From an uncultured Eubacteriales bacterium (GTDB lineage Bacteria > Bacillota > Clostridia > Oscillospirales > Acutalibacteraceae): a stretch of 5,269 nt of DNA. The notes under the pieces were generated by a model that was not told the DNA's origin, made no database searches, and saw only the letters and a list, made by a program, of their open reading frames with translations. The stretch covers positions 1-5,269 of the forward strand of contig CAKUME010000097.1 in assembly GCA_934667575.1 (NCBI GenBank), written 5' to 3'. The translations under genes and the position numbers were made by a program. Below, in pieces: positions 1 to 5,269 of this stretch; position 1 is the first letter of the stretch; each line of letters opens with the position of its first letter.

Positions 1-22
1 GAATTTGCTCCAACGTCATCAT
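1..22 (-). CDS. divIVA: Start of a probable DivIVA-family protein (truncated by window edge)
   Basis: Only the first seven codons are present, MMTLEQI, after a good SD. This is far too short to identify by itself. The call rests on position: in Firmicutes divIVA follows ylmH in the sepF cluster, and DivIVA proteins of Clostridia often begin with a short stretch of the MxTPxxI type, which this resembles. DivIVA is a coiled-coil scaffold that binds curved membrane at poles and septa. Another downstream gene of the cluster, such as lspA or ileS, cannot be excluded. Confidence 0.55.
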
Positions 23-33
23 AAACCGGTCTG

Positions 34-40
34 CTCCTTT
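34..40 (-). promoter_or_regulatory. Shine-Dalgarno of the divIVA-like gene
   Basis: AAAGGAG reads on the minus strand, 11 nt before the ATG at 22 and 14 nt before a second ATG at 19. It shows that a real translation start lies at the window edge and favours the first ATG. No convincing promoter is seen in the 86-nt gap after ylmH, so the gene is probably read through from upstream. Confidence 0.75.
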
Positions 41-76
41 ATTTTGAATTGATGGTTCATTTGCCATCGACACGCC

Positions 77-109
77 AAATTCCGCGCGTGGGTTCCTGCA
101 CCGGAATTT
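77..109 (-). other. Inverted repeat (potential RNA hairpin) between ylmH and the divIVA-like gene
   Basis: Arms AAATTCCG (77-84) and CGGAATTT (102-109) are perfect 8-bp complements, with a further GTG/CAC pairing inside (88-90 with 99-101) after a 3-nt bulge and an 8-nt loop (91-98). The outer arm overlaps the ylmH stop codon. On the minus strand the hairpin is followed by GGCGTGTC and not a T-run, so it is not a standard intrinsic terminator. It could be an RNA-processing or stabilising hairpin or a protein-binding site. A smaller inverted repeat, GATGG/CCATC (51-55 and 64-68), lies between it and the downstream SD. Confidence 0.5.
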
Positions 110-855
110 TATGCATATTTGCCTGCACGAAGGCTCAGCCGCTGCTTTTTGGTTCGCGGGCCAAGCGCGTCGATGCGGAATTTGCCTTCGCCGCGAATGG
201 CGATCACATCGCCCTCCGCCACCGCGGCGTCGCTTTCGGTGCGCACCTCGCCGCTGCACGAAACCAGCCCCCGCGCAATGCGAGACGCGGCCTCGGTGCG
301 GCCGCAGTGCGCCAGCGCCGCCACCACGCAGTCCAGCCGCGCCGACGCCACCGTGGTGGAAATGGGCGCGAGCGCGGGCGGGGGCGGCAGCACGGGGTCG
401 GCCGCTTCGGCGGTGTGCACGCCCTCGCGGCCCACGCGGTCGAGCTGCTGCGCCAAATGCGCCGCCAGCTCGCGCCGCACAAACAGCACCGCGCGGCCGT
501 CTTCAATCAGCAAATCGCCCACTGTGTCGCGCTCCACGCCAAGCGCCATCAGCGAACCGAGAAAATCCCGGTGCGTCAGCCCCGCGCCGCGGCGAAACCG
601 CACTTCGAGCGCCGAAATGGGAAACCGCGCCGGGTCGGGCGACTGCTCGGGCGGAAACACGCCGAACACCACGCGTTCCGCGCCGCAAAAGCCGCCCCAA
701 GCCAGGGCCGACGCACCGGCGCCCGCTTCGCGCGCGCAAAGCGCCGCCTGCGACGGATCCAAAAATCCCACGAAATAGGGCCGTCCGCGCAGCGATGCCT
801 GGCGCACCGCATCGCGCACGCGTGCAGTCAGCCGTTCTGCGTCCGTCTGCATCAT
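109..855 (-). CDS. ylmH: YlmH-family S4-domain RNA-binding protein
   Basis: A 248-residue YlmH protein. The N-terminal part carries the family's RPYFVGFLDPSQ (about 25-36) and LTHRDFLGSLMALGVERDTVGDLL (about 93-116), and the S4 RNA-binding fold lies at about 171-228 (ARLDCVVAALAHCGRTEAA, then GLVSCSGEV and EGDVIAIRGEGKFRI). A Pro-rich spacer (LPPPPALAPI) joins the two. S4 proteins of this type bind rRNA/tRNA; Bacillus YlmH has been linked to ribosome-associated quality control, related to RqcP, and the gene is traditionally listed in the division cluster. The ATG at 855 shares one base with the sepF stop (TGATG), and a second in-frame ATG follows at 852. No clear SD precedes either, so translation is probably coupled to sepF. 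The stop TAA at 111-109 overlaps the edge of an inverted repeat. ylmG, usual between sepF and ylmH, is missing. Confidence 0.95.
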   Translation of the reverse strand: MMQTDAERLTARVRDAVRQASLRGRPYFVGFLDPSQAALCAREAGAGASALAWGGFCGAERVVFGVFPPEQSPDPARFPISALEVRFRRGAGLTHRDFLGSLMALGVERDTVGDLLIEDGRAVLFVRRELAAHLAQQLDRVGREGVHTAEAADPVLPPPPALAPISTTVASARLDCVVAALAHCGRTEAASRIARGLVSCSGEVRTESDAAVAEGDVIAIRGEGKFRIDALGPRTKKQRLSLRAGKYA

Positions 856-1319
856 CAGAAGTAGACGCCGCTGTTTTCCAGCTCATCCAGCACGTCGTCG
901 CCCGTGAGGTCCACGTTATACGGCGTAATGATGTAGGTGCTGGTGGCCACACGCTTAATTTTGCCGCCGTTGGCGTAGGCCACACCGCTCAAAAAGTCGA
1001 TAATGCGGCGCGAAACGTCTTTGTTCGTGTTTTCAAGATTCAGCACCACGGTGTGCATTTCGATCAGTTCATCGGCCACCGCGCGGGTTTCGTCGCCAAA
1101 GCTTTCCGGCTTGGAGAGCACCACCTGCAGCTGCGCCGTGGCGTGGATGTTCACCACCTTGTTGCCCGAAGCGTCAATGCGGCGCGGCGCGCGGGTGATC
1201 GGCTCCTCGTGTTCTTCCTCGGCGGGCGCCTGCGTGTTCTCGCCTTGTCCCTCGTAGGTTTCATCGTCGTCGTCATCGTCGGTCCAGATGTTTTTCAGCT
1301 TGTCCATAAATCCTGCCAT
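855..1319 (-). CDS. sepF: Cell division protein SepF
   Basis: SepF is a cytoplasmic Z-ring anchor: it binds the FtsZ C-terminal tail, forms rings or arcs and attaches to membrane by an N-terminal amphipathic helix. The 154-residue protein has the expected parts. MAGFMDKLKNIW (1-12) is the membrane helix. An acidic, low-complexity linker (13-40) includes six consecutive Asp (14-19, nt 1263-1280). The SepF core (about 54-136) runs from KVVNIHATAQ through SKPESFGDETRAVADEL, VVLNLEN and RRIIDFLSGVAYANGGKI to YIITPYNV. The glycines at 112 and 118-119 fall where the dimer interface and oligomer contacts lie in the Bacillus protein. A GGGAGGA SD (1334-1328) lies 8 nt before the ATG. The gene is 51 nt after yggS and probably has a second promoter inside yggS. 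Its stop overlaps the ylmH start. Confidence 0.97.
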   Translation of the reverse strand: MAGFMDKLKNIWTDDDDDDETYEGQGENTQAPAEEEHEEPITRAPRRIDASGNKVVNIHATAQLQVVLSKPESFGDETRAVADELIEMHTVVLNLENTNKDVSRRIIDFLSGVAYANGGKIKRVATSTYIITPYNVDLTGDDVLDELENSGVYF

Positions 1320-1370
1320 TGGAATGATCCTCCCTGTTTTTCCGAATTGATTTTTTCATGCCCGGCCGCA

Positions 1371-2114
1371 TCATTTGACCGGATACTGCCGTGCGCCAAA
1401 CAGCGCGGAGCCAACCCGCACCATCGTGGCGCCCTCGGCGATGGCCGCCTCATAATCGTGCGACATGCCCATGGAAAGAATCTGCATATATACATTATCC
1501 GTTTTTTTGGCCTGCATGTCAAGGAACAGGCGGGACATCTTTGAAAAATATTTATGAACGTCCGCTTCGTGCTCACAAACCGGCGGCACCGTCATCAGTC
1601 CGCGCACGGTGAGCATGGGCAGCGCCGCCGCCTGCGCGCACAGCTCCTCGAGCTGCTCGGGCGCCACGCCGGACTTTTGCTCCTCGCCGCCCACGTTCAC
1701 CTCAATGAGCACGTCCATTGGGCGGTTGAGCTTGGTGCACACGCGGCTGATCTCCTGCGCCAGGTGCAGCGAATCCACCGACTGGATCATGTTCACCTTG
1801 TCGGCCACCTGCCGCACCTTGTTCGTCTGCAAATGGCCGATCATGTGCACCTGCACGCTGCTGAGCGCAAGACGGTCATATTTTTCGCACAGCTCCTGCA
1901 CCCGGTTTTCGCCAATGTGCGTCAGCCCCAGCCCGATCACATGATTGATCACCTCGGGCGGCACCGTTTTGGTGGCGGCCAGCAACGTGACCTCGCTGCG
2001 GCTTCGCCCGGCGTGCGCCGCGGCCGCTTCCATTCGCTCCTGCACACGCTTCCAGTTTTCTTCGGCGGCCGCGCAGCGCGCGGCAAGTTCCTCAATTGAT
2101 GGGTTTTCCGTCAT
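1371..2114 (-). CDS. yggS: YggS/YlmE-family PLP homeostasis protein
   Basis: A 247-residue member of the YggS/PLPBP family, which binds pyridoxal 5'-phosphate in an alanine-racemase-like TIM barrel. It has no proven enzyme activity; mutants elsewhere show disturbed vitamin B6 and amino-acid pools. Signatures are in order: LLAATKT with the PLP-binding lysine K49, HIGENRVQE (66-74), HMIGHLQTNK (90-99), EVNVGGEEQKSG (138-149), RGLMTVPP (171-178), LSMGMSHDYEAAI (213-225) and GATMVRVGSALFGAR (228-242). The ATG at 2114 overlaps the HlyD-like gene by 23 nt and follows AAGGGAAGG (2129-2121) with a 6-nt spacer. The gene stands before sepF, as ylmE does in Bacillus. Codons between about 1480 and 1560 end unusually often in A or T (AAA, TAT, TTT, GAT, AAT, GTA) compared with the rest of the gene; a promoter-like sequence lies there. 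Confidence 0.97.
   Translation of the reverse strand: MTENPSIEELAARCAAAEENWKRVQERMEAAAAHAGRSRSEVTLLAATKTVPPEVINHVIGLGLTHIGENRVQELCEKYDRLALSSVQVHMIGHLQTNKVRQVADKVNMIQSVDSLHLAQEISRVCTKLNRPMDVLIEVNVGGEEQKSGVAPEQLEELCAQAAALPMLTVRGLMTVPPVCEHEADVHKYFSKMSRLFLDMQAKKTDNVYMQILSMGMSHDYEAAIAEGATMVRVGSALFGARQYPVK
1494..1522 (-). promoter_or_regulatory. Predicted sigma-A-type promoter inside yggS, reading toward sepF
   Basis: On the minus strand, a perfect -35 TTGACA (1522-1517) is followed by a 17-nt spacer (1516-1500) and a -10 of GATAAT (1499-1494), which is 5/6 to TATAAT. The spacer contains a run of seven A. Transcription would begin near 1487, about 170 nt upstream of the sepF start. AT-rich sequence also lies upstream at 1538-1556, roughly where a distal UP element would sit. 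The region is an AT-rich island within a GC-rich gene, and the codons there are AT-ending. It would allow sepF-ylmH-divIVA to be expressed apart from mutL-miaA. Activity is not shown by sequence alone. Confidence 0.65.
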
Positions 2115-3357
2115 AAAGATCCTTCCCTTCCGTTATCACCTGATCGTACTGCTTGAGCATCGGCGTGCTCGACGAGGGTTCGGCCGTGCTGTCGCAGATC
2201 ACCACGCTGTCGCCCCAAAAAATCGGAGCCACCTCGCGAAAGCGGATCTGCTCGCCATAGATCACATACACGCCCTGCACCTCCACCTGCTCGGTGGCGG
2301 AGGTGCCGTCTTTGTTCCATACCGTTTTGGTGCAGGTCTGTTTATGAATGGCGCTGCGGTTCACCTGAAGCCCCGAATAGCGCTGCAGCTCGAGCTGCAC
2401 CGTGCCGCTGCGCACCGAAACCAGCGCGCCGCTCATGGTGTCGCCGCGCAGGATCACCACCGCGTCGCCCTCAATGCCGTTGGCGTTCACGCGCTGCACC
2501 GTGACCGGAATGCGGTCGTTCGTGTTCGGCAGCGACACGCGCACGCGTGTGCCGGCTTCAAACCGCCGTGCGTCCGACGCCGACAAAATGCACGCCGCAT
2601 ACCACACGTTGCTCGGCGCGAGCTTGCCGATTGCATTTTGCGGCACCGCATCGGGCTGCATGGTTCGCAGCTCGTCGGCGGTGTACTGCGCGAGCCGATC
2701 GGGCATGAGCTTTTGCTCCCAGCCATCCGGTTCGGCGGAAAAATATCCCGAAATCGGCGCGGTGATCTCGCCCACCGGCGATGCGGTTTCGGCCTTGAGC
2801 GATTCCGCCTGCGCTTCCAGCGCGGCGATCTGGGCCGAAAAGTCGGTCCATTCGCCGGTCACGATCTGCTTTTGGCTGAAATAGAGTCCGAGCTTTTCGC
2901 GGTCGTCGGTCCACGACGCCGTTTCGCCCCGGTTGCGGCTTTGCAGCATGGCCACGAGCTGATTTGAAATTTTTTCGGTCATCGCGGAGGGGTGCACGCC
3001 GCCGAGCGCCTGCGCGTTGAGCGCCTTGAGGTGATCGAGCTGCGTCTGCACGGTTTGCAGCTCGCGGTAGGCGGTGATGCTGCGCTCCGCGGCATACACC
3101 TGCGCCACCGTGCCGCCCTCGGCCACCTTTTCACCGTCGGCGGCCGCATAGCGCAGATAGCCGCTCTGGTCGGCAGTGAGCACCTGCTCGCCCCGGATGA
3201 ACCAGCACGGCACCTGCACCGCGTCGGAATAGGTGGTTTGCATGGCGATCTCGGTGGGATAGGTTTTGCCGGTGCCTTTGTACACATGATACCCCACATA
3301 CACGATCAGCAGCAGCGACACGAGCGCGGTGCAAAGACTTTTCATTCGGTTCGACAT
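2092..3357 (-). CDS. HlyD-like membrane-anchored adaptor protein, function unknown
   Basis: A 421-residue protein with one N-terminal membrane segment (about residues 7-24, ALVSLLLIVYVGYHVY) and the rest probably outside the membrane. The layout resembles HlyD/membrane-fusion proteins. A lipoyl-like half (GYLRYAAADGEKVAEGGTVAQVY, from about 66) is followed by a helical section with heptad-like stretches (about 91-115 and 173-191), the second lipoyl-like half (GEITAPISGYFSAEPDGW, about 196-213) and a beta-rich C-terminal part ending near EVAPIFWGDSVVI. Such proteins usually bridge an exporter to the envelope, but no ABC or RND gene is next to it. It overlaps miaA by 16 nt and yggS by 23 nt, which implies translational coupling. 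Similar HlyD-type genes sit before yggS-sepF in other Clostridia (recalled, not checked). The start at 3357 is chosen for its SD; extending the frame to 3555 would run deep into miaA. Its real partner and role are unknown, and a division or envelope role is only suggested by context. Confidence 0.85.
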   Translation of the reverse strand: MSNRMKSLCTALVSLLLIVYVGYHVYKGTGKTYPTEIAMQTTYSDAVQVPCWFIRGEQVLTADQSGYLRYAAADGEKVAEGGTVAQVYAAERSITAYRELQTVQTQLDHLKALNAQALGGVHPSAMTEKISNQLVAMLQSRNRGETASWTDDREKLGLYFSQKQIVTGEWTDFSAQIAALEAQAESLKAETASPVGEITAPISGYFSAEPDGWEQKLMPDRLAQYTADELRTMQPDAVPQNAIGKLAPSNVWYAACILSASDARRFEAGTRVRVSLPNTNDRIPVTVQRVNANGIEGDAVVILRGDTMSGALVSVRSGTVQLELQRYSGLQVNRSAIHKQTCTKTVWNKDGTSATEQVEVQGVYVIYGEQIRFREVAPIFWGDSVVICDSTAEPSSSTPMLKQYDQVITEGKDLYDGKPIN

Positions 3358-4331
3358 GCCGGCGTTCCTCCCTTCGTCCAGTTGAGCTCTGCGCGCAAAA
3401 TGCGCTCCGCTTCGTCGGCCAATGCACCCGGCGCGGGATAATCCTCGGCGAACAGCCAGTGCACGCGCGCATCGCGCCGAAACCAGGTGAGCTGGCGCTT
3501 GGCATAGTGCCGGGTGGCGCGCTGCAAACGCTCCAGCGCCTCGGCGCGGGTGCACTCGCCGCGCAGATACGGCGCAAGCTCTTTGTAGCCAATGGCTTGC
3601 AGCGCCGTTTGCGCGCTGGGCGAGGCCAGCGCGCGGCGCGCTTCGTCCTCGAGCCCGTCGGCCATCATTTGCTCCGCCCGGCGGTCGATCCGCCGATATA
3701 GCGCCGCGCGGTCACGAAAGCTCAGCCCGATCATCGACAGCCGCCACGGCGGCGGATTTTCGCGCGAGCGCCGCAGCTGCTCGGTCATGGTCACACCGCT
3801 CAGGCAATAGATCTCAATCGCGCGCACAATGCGCCCGAGGTTGTTCGGATGCAGCCGCGCGGCGGATTCGGGGTCAAACTGCGCCAGCTCGCGCAGCAGG
3901 GCTTCGCCGCCCTCACGCCGGGCCCGCGCCGTGAGCTCCGCACGCAGCGCTTCGTCCTGCGGCGACTCGCTGAAGCTCAGCCCGTCGGCCAGCGCGGAAA
4001 TATAAAGTCCGGTGCCGCCCGCAACAATGGGCAAATGGCCGCGGGCATCAATTTCCGCTGCAATGCGGCGCGCCTGCCGCACATATTCCGCCACGCTGTA
4101 CGGCTGCGCCATGGGCACACAGCCCATTAAATGGTGCGGCACGCCCTCGGTTTCTTCGTCGGTGGGGCGGGCAGTGCCAATGCGCAGCTCGCGATAGAGC
4201 TGCATGGAGTCCGCCGAAATAATCTCGCCCCCCAGCCGGTGGGCCAGCCGCACCGCAAGCGCAGTCTTGCCGGAGGCCGTCGGCCCGGCGATCACTGCCA
4301 GCGGAATTTTGGGTTGTTCGGGTTCGCCCAT
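3342..4331 (-). CDS. miaA: tRNA dimethylallyltransferase MiaA
   Basis: MiaA transfers a dimethylallyl group from DMAPP to N6 of A37 in tRNAs that read codons starting with U. The i6A37 product is usually methylthiolated later by MiaB. The 329-residue protein is full length for the family. It shows the P-loop GPTASGKT (residues 16-23), ISADSMQLYR (38-47) with the DSMQ substrate signature, IGTARPT (51-57), GVPHHLMG (63-70), the VAGGTGLYI motif (103-111), LHPNNLGRIVRAIEIY in the middle, QAIGYKEL, and YAKRQLTWFRRD near the C-terminus, which is the tRNA-contacting part of the family. The ATG at 4331 is preceded by AAAGGAGG (4347-4340) with an 8-nt spacer, a near-ideal SD. The 3' end runs 16 nt into the HlyD-like gene, and the final codons contain that gene's SD. 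mutL-miaA is a common pairing; hfq, which often follows miaA, is not here. Confidence 0.98.
   Translation of the reverse strand: MGEPEQPKIPLAVIAGPTASGKTALAVRLAHRLGGEIISADSMQLYRELRIGTARPTDEETEGVPHHLMGCVPMAQPYSVAEYVRQARRIAAEIDARGHLPIVAGGTGLYISALADGLSFSESPQDEALRAELTARARREGGEALLRELAQFDPESAARLHPNNLGRIVRAIEIYCLSGVTMTEQLRRSRENPPPWRLSMIGLSFRDRAALYRRIDRRAEQMMADGLEDEARRALASPSAQTALQAIGYKELAPYLRGECTRAEALERLQRATRHYAKRQLTWFRRDARVHWLFAEDYPAPGALADEAERILRAELNWTKGGTPACRTE
3367..3374 (-). promoter_or_regulatory. Shine-Dalgarno of the HlyD-like gene, inside miaA
   Basis: AAGGGAGG reads on the minus strand, 9 nt before the ATG at 3357, and lies within the last codons of miaA. It decides the start: the open frame itself stays open up to 3555 without another good SD, and a second ATG at 3345 would have a 21-nt spacer. 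The first membrane segment then begins a few residues after the start, as expected for an N-terminal anchor. Confidence 0.85.
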
Positions 4332-4373
4332 GGGCCGAACCTCCTTTCTGAACGAAAAACGGTACGCCGCGGA

Positions 4374-5269
4374 TTATTGGATGCGACCGAATTGCTTTTC
4401 GAGCTCGCGCCGCTTCATCGCCAAATAAATGGGCCGCCCGTGGGGGCAATAGCGCAGCTCGGGATGGTCATGGAGCGTTTGCGCAAGCGCGAGCAGCTCC
4501 TCGGGACGCGTGTTGTCGCCGGCTTTAATGGCCGCGCGGCACGCCACATTGTGCAAAATCCAGTCGTCGTGCGCGGTGGTGAGCTCGGTGCGGTGCGCAA
4601 GCAGGTGCGCCGCAATTTCGATCAGCGCGCCCTCCACATCCGCTTCGGCAAACGACAGCGGCGCGCTCCGCACCAGCAGCGCATCGTTGCCGAATTCTTC
4701 AATTTCAAAGCCCGCCACACGCAGCGCGCTGCGGTGCGCAAGCAGCACGGCAGTTTCCTCCTTGGCCGGGTGAATCACTGCCGGGGTGAGCAGCTGCTGC
4801 GCGTAGCGCGCGGCATGGTCGCGCTTGAGCCGCTCGTAGAGAATGCGCTCGTGCGCGGCGTGCTTGTCGATAAAAATCACCTCGTCGCCCGCTTCGAGCA
4901 GCATGTAAGTAGAAAACAGCTCGCCCACAAACCGCAGCGGCGTGGGCCCATCCGCGCCGGGCAGCACGGTCTGTGCAGGTGCAGACGAATCGGGGGCGGG
5001 CGCTTGCGGCAGGGGCGCCGCGGAATCGTCGGTGGATTGGGCGGGCGACGCAGGCGTTTTTGCCGCACCAAGCGCACCGGCCGGCTCATCTGCGGGCACC
5101 GACTGCGGGCGCGCCGCGGAATCGTCGGTGGATCGGGCGGGCGGCGCAGGCGTTTTTGCTGCACCAAGCACACCGGCCGGCTCATCTGCGGGCACCGACT
5201 GCGGGCGCGCCGCGGAATCGTCGGTGGATTGGGCGGGCGGTGCGTCGGGCGCGGCTGCCGGTATGCCCA
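4374..5269 (-). CDS. mutL: DNA mismatch repair endonuclease MutL, C-terminal part (5' end outside window)
   Basis: MutL links MutS mismatch recognition to strand nicking and removal. The 297 complete codons here cover only the linker and the C-terminal dimerisation/endonuclease domain; the N-terminal GHKL ATPase lies beyond position 5269. The linker (fragment residues 1 to about 105) is rich in Pro, Ala, Ser and Asp and holds a 32-residue tandem repeat. The catalytic domain starts near LRFVGELF. Visible motifs are DKHAAHERILYE (nt 4833-4868), which fits D-Q-H-A-x2-E-x4-E with Lys for Gln; QQLLTP (nt 4782-4799), at the place of the beta-clamp-binding motif QEMIVP of Bacillus MutL; ACR (nt 4536-4544); CPHGRP (nt 4431-4448); and a terminal FGR. 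These are the metal-binding motifs of nicking MutL proteins, so this is the MutH-independent type. The frame ends in TAA, 42 nt before miaA, and the two are probably co-transcribed. The GTG codon at 5195 lies inside a repeat copy and is not a start. Confidence 0.96.
   Translation of the reverse strand, partial: GIPAAAPDAPPAQSTDDSAARPQSVPADEPAGVLGAAKTPAPPARSTDDSAARPQSVPADEPAGALGAAKTPASPAQSTDDSAAPLPQAPAPDSSAPAQTVLPGADGPTPLRFVGELFSTYMLLEAGDEVIFIDKHAAHERILYERLKRDHAARYAQQLLTPAVIHPAKEETAVLLAHRSALRVAGFEIEEFGNDALLVRSAPLSFAEADVEGALIEIAAHLLAHRTELTTAHDDWILHNVACRAAIKAGDNTRPEELLALAQTLHDHPELRYCPHGRPIYLAMKRRELEKQFGRIQ
5015..5239 (-). repeat. In-frame 96-bp tandem repeat in the mutL linker, about 2.3 copies
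   Basis: Two full units (5015-5110 and 5111-5206) differ at only 4 of 96 bases when compared by eye, and a third partial unit (5207-5239) matches the first over 33 bases. The period is exactly 96 nt, a multiple of three, so each unit encodes 32 residues containing STDDSAARPQSVPADEPAG and LGAAKTPA. The first unit in protein order is cut off from MutL sequence upstream, which turns into unrelated Pro/Ala-rich sequence, and the last degenerates after STDDSAA. Gain or loss of a unit would change only linker length and would keep the reading frame. Confidence 0.95.

Noticed and set aside
111..1544. 477-codon open frame on the plus strand opposite ylmH, sepF and part of yggS
   Set aside because: Its translation is Arg/Pro/Ala/His-rich with no recognisable family, it crosses three well-supported minus-strand genes, and long antisense frames are expected at this GC content.
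1945..2967. 340-codon plus-strand open frame opposite the HlyD-like gene
   Set aside because: Low-complexity His/Arg/Ala-rich shadow of a supported gene, no SD or promoter, no known motif.
3358..3555. N-terminal extension of the HlyD-like frame to 3555
   Set aside because: It would overlap miaA by over 200 nt, its sequence is Arg/Ala-rich shadow, and a good SD with a membrane segment sits at the 3357 start.
4355..4369. CGG-CGTA-CCG hairpin followed by TTTTT on the minus strand between mutL and miaA
   Set aside because: The stem is only 3 bp (4 with a wobble pair), far too weak for an intrinsic terminator, and miaA follows at once with a strong SD.
4833..4868. DKHA in place of DQHA in the MutL endonuclease motif as a possible catalytic defect
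   Set aside because: The Asp, His and Glu residues that bind metal are all kept, the other three motifs are intact, and Lys at this place is familiar in clostridial MutL sequences.
5015..5239. Repeats near the window end as a CRISPR-like array
   Set aside because: The units are directly adjacent with no spacers, and they are in frame within mutL.

Overview
The window is a single tightly packed block of protein-coding genes, all read from the minus strand. In transcription order (high to low coordinate) they are: mutL (3' part), miaA, a HlyD-like membrane-anchored adaptor protein, yggS/ylmE (PLP-binding protein), sepF, ylmH, and the first few codons of a gene that is probably divIVA. No RNA gene, insertion sequence, CRISPR array or phage gene is visible. 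The long plus-strand reading frames are Arg/Pro/His-rich shadows of the high-GC minus-strand genes.

The gene order points to a Gram-positive Firmicute. YggS-SepF-YlmH-DivIVA is the Firmicute division cluster, MutL is the endonuclease type used by bacteria without MutH, and purine-rich Shine-Dalgarno sequences precede most genes. The high GC content, together with a mutL-miaA pair running into an HlyD-like/yggS/sepF set, suggests a GC-rich member of class Clostridia, such as a gut Oscillospiraceae/Ruminococcaceae relative. The taxonomic placement is inference; no species can be named.

Layout: 5269-4374 holds the MutL linker and C-terminal endonuclease domain, with an in-frame 96-bp tandem repeat in the linker. 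A 42-nt gap with a strong SD leads to miaA (4331-3342). The HlyD-like gene (3357-2092) overlaps miaA by 16 nt, and yggS (2114-1371) overlaps the HlyD-like gene by 23 nt. After a 51-nt gap comes sepF (1319-855), which shares one base with ylmH (855-109) in a TGATG junction. An 86-nt gap holding a perfect 8-bp inverted repeat leads to the SD and start of the divIVA-like gene (22-1). No stretch over 300 bases lacks a gene.

Functionally the operon joins genome maintenance (MutL), tRNA modification (MiaA), PLP homeostasis (YggS), Z-ring anchoring (SepF), an S4-type ribosome-binding protein (YlmH) and a polar/septal scaffold (DivIVA). The main non-routine signals are: (1) a near-consensus housekeeping promoter inside the 3' half of yggS that could drive sepF-ylmH-divIVA separately; (2) the MutL linker repeat; (3) the HlyD-like gene locked by overlaps between miaA and the division genes with no transporter beside it; and (4) the absence of ylmG between sepF and ylmH. 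No clearly new multi-gene system was found.
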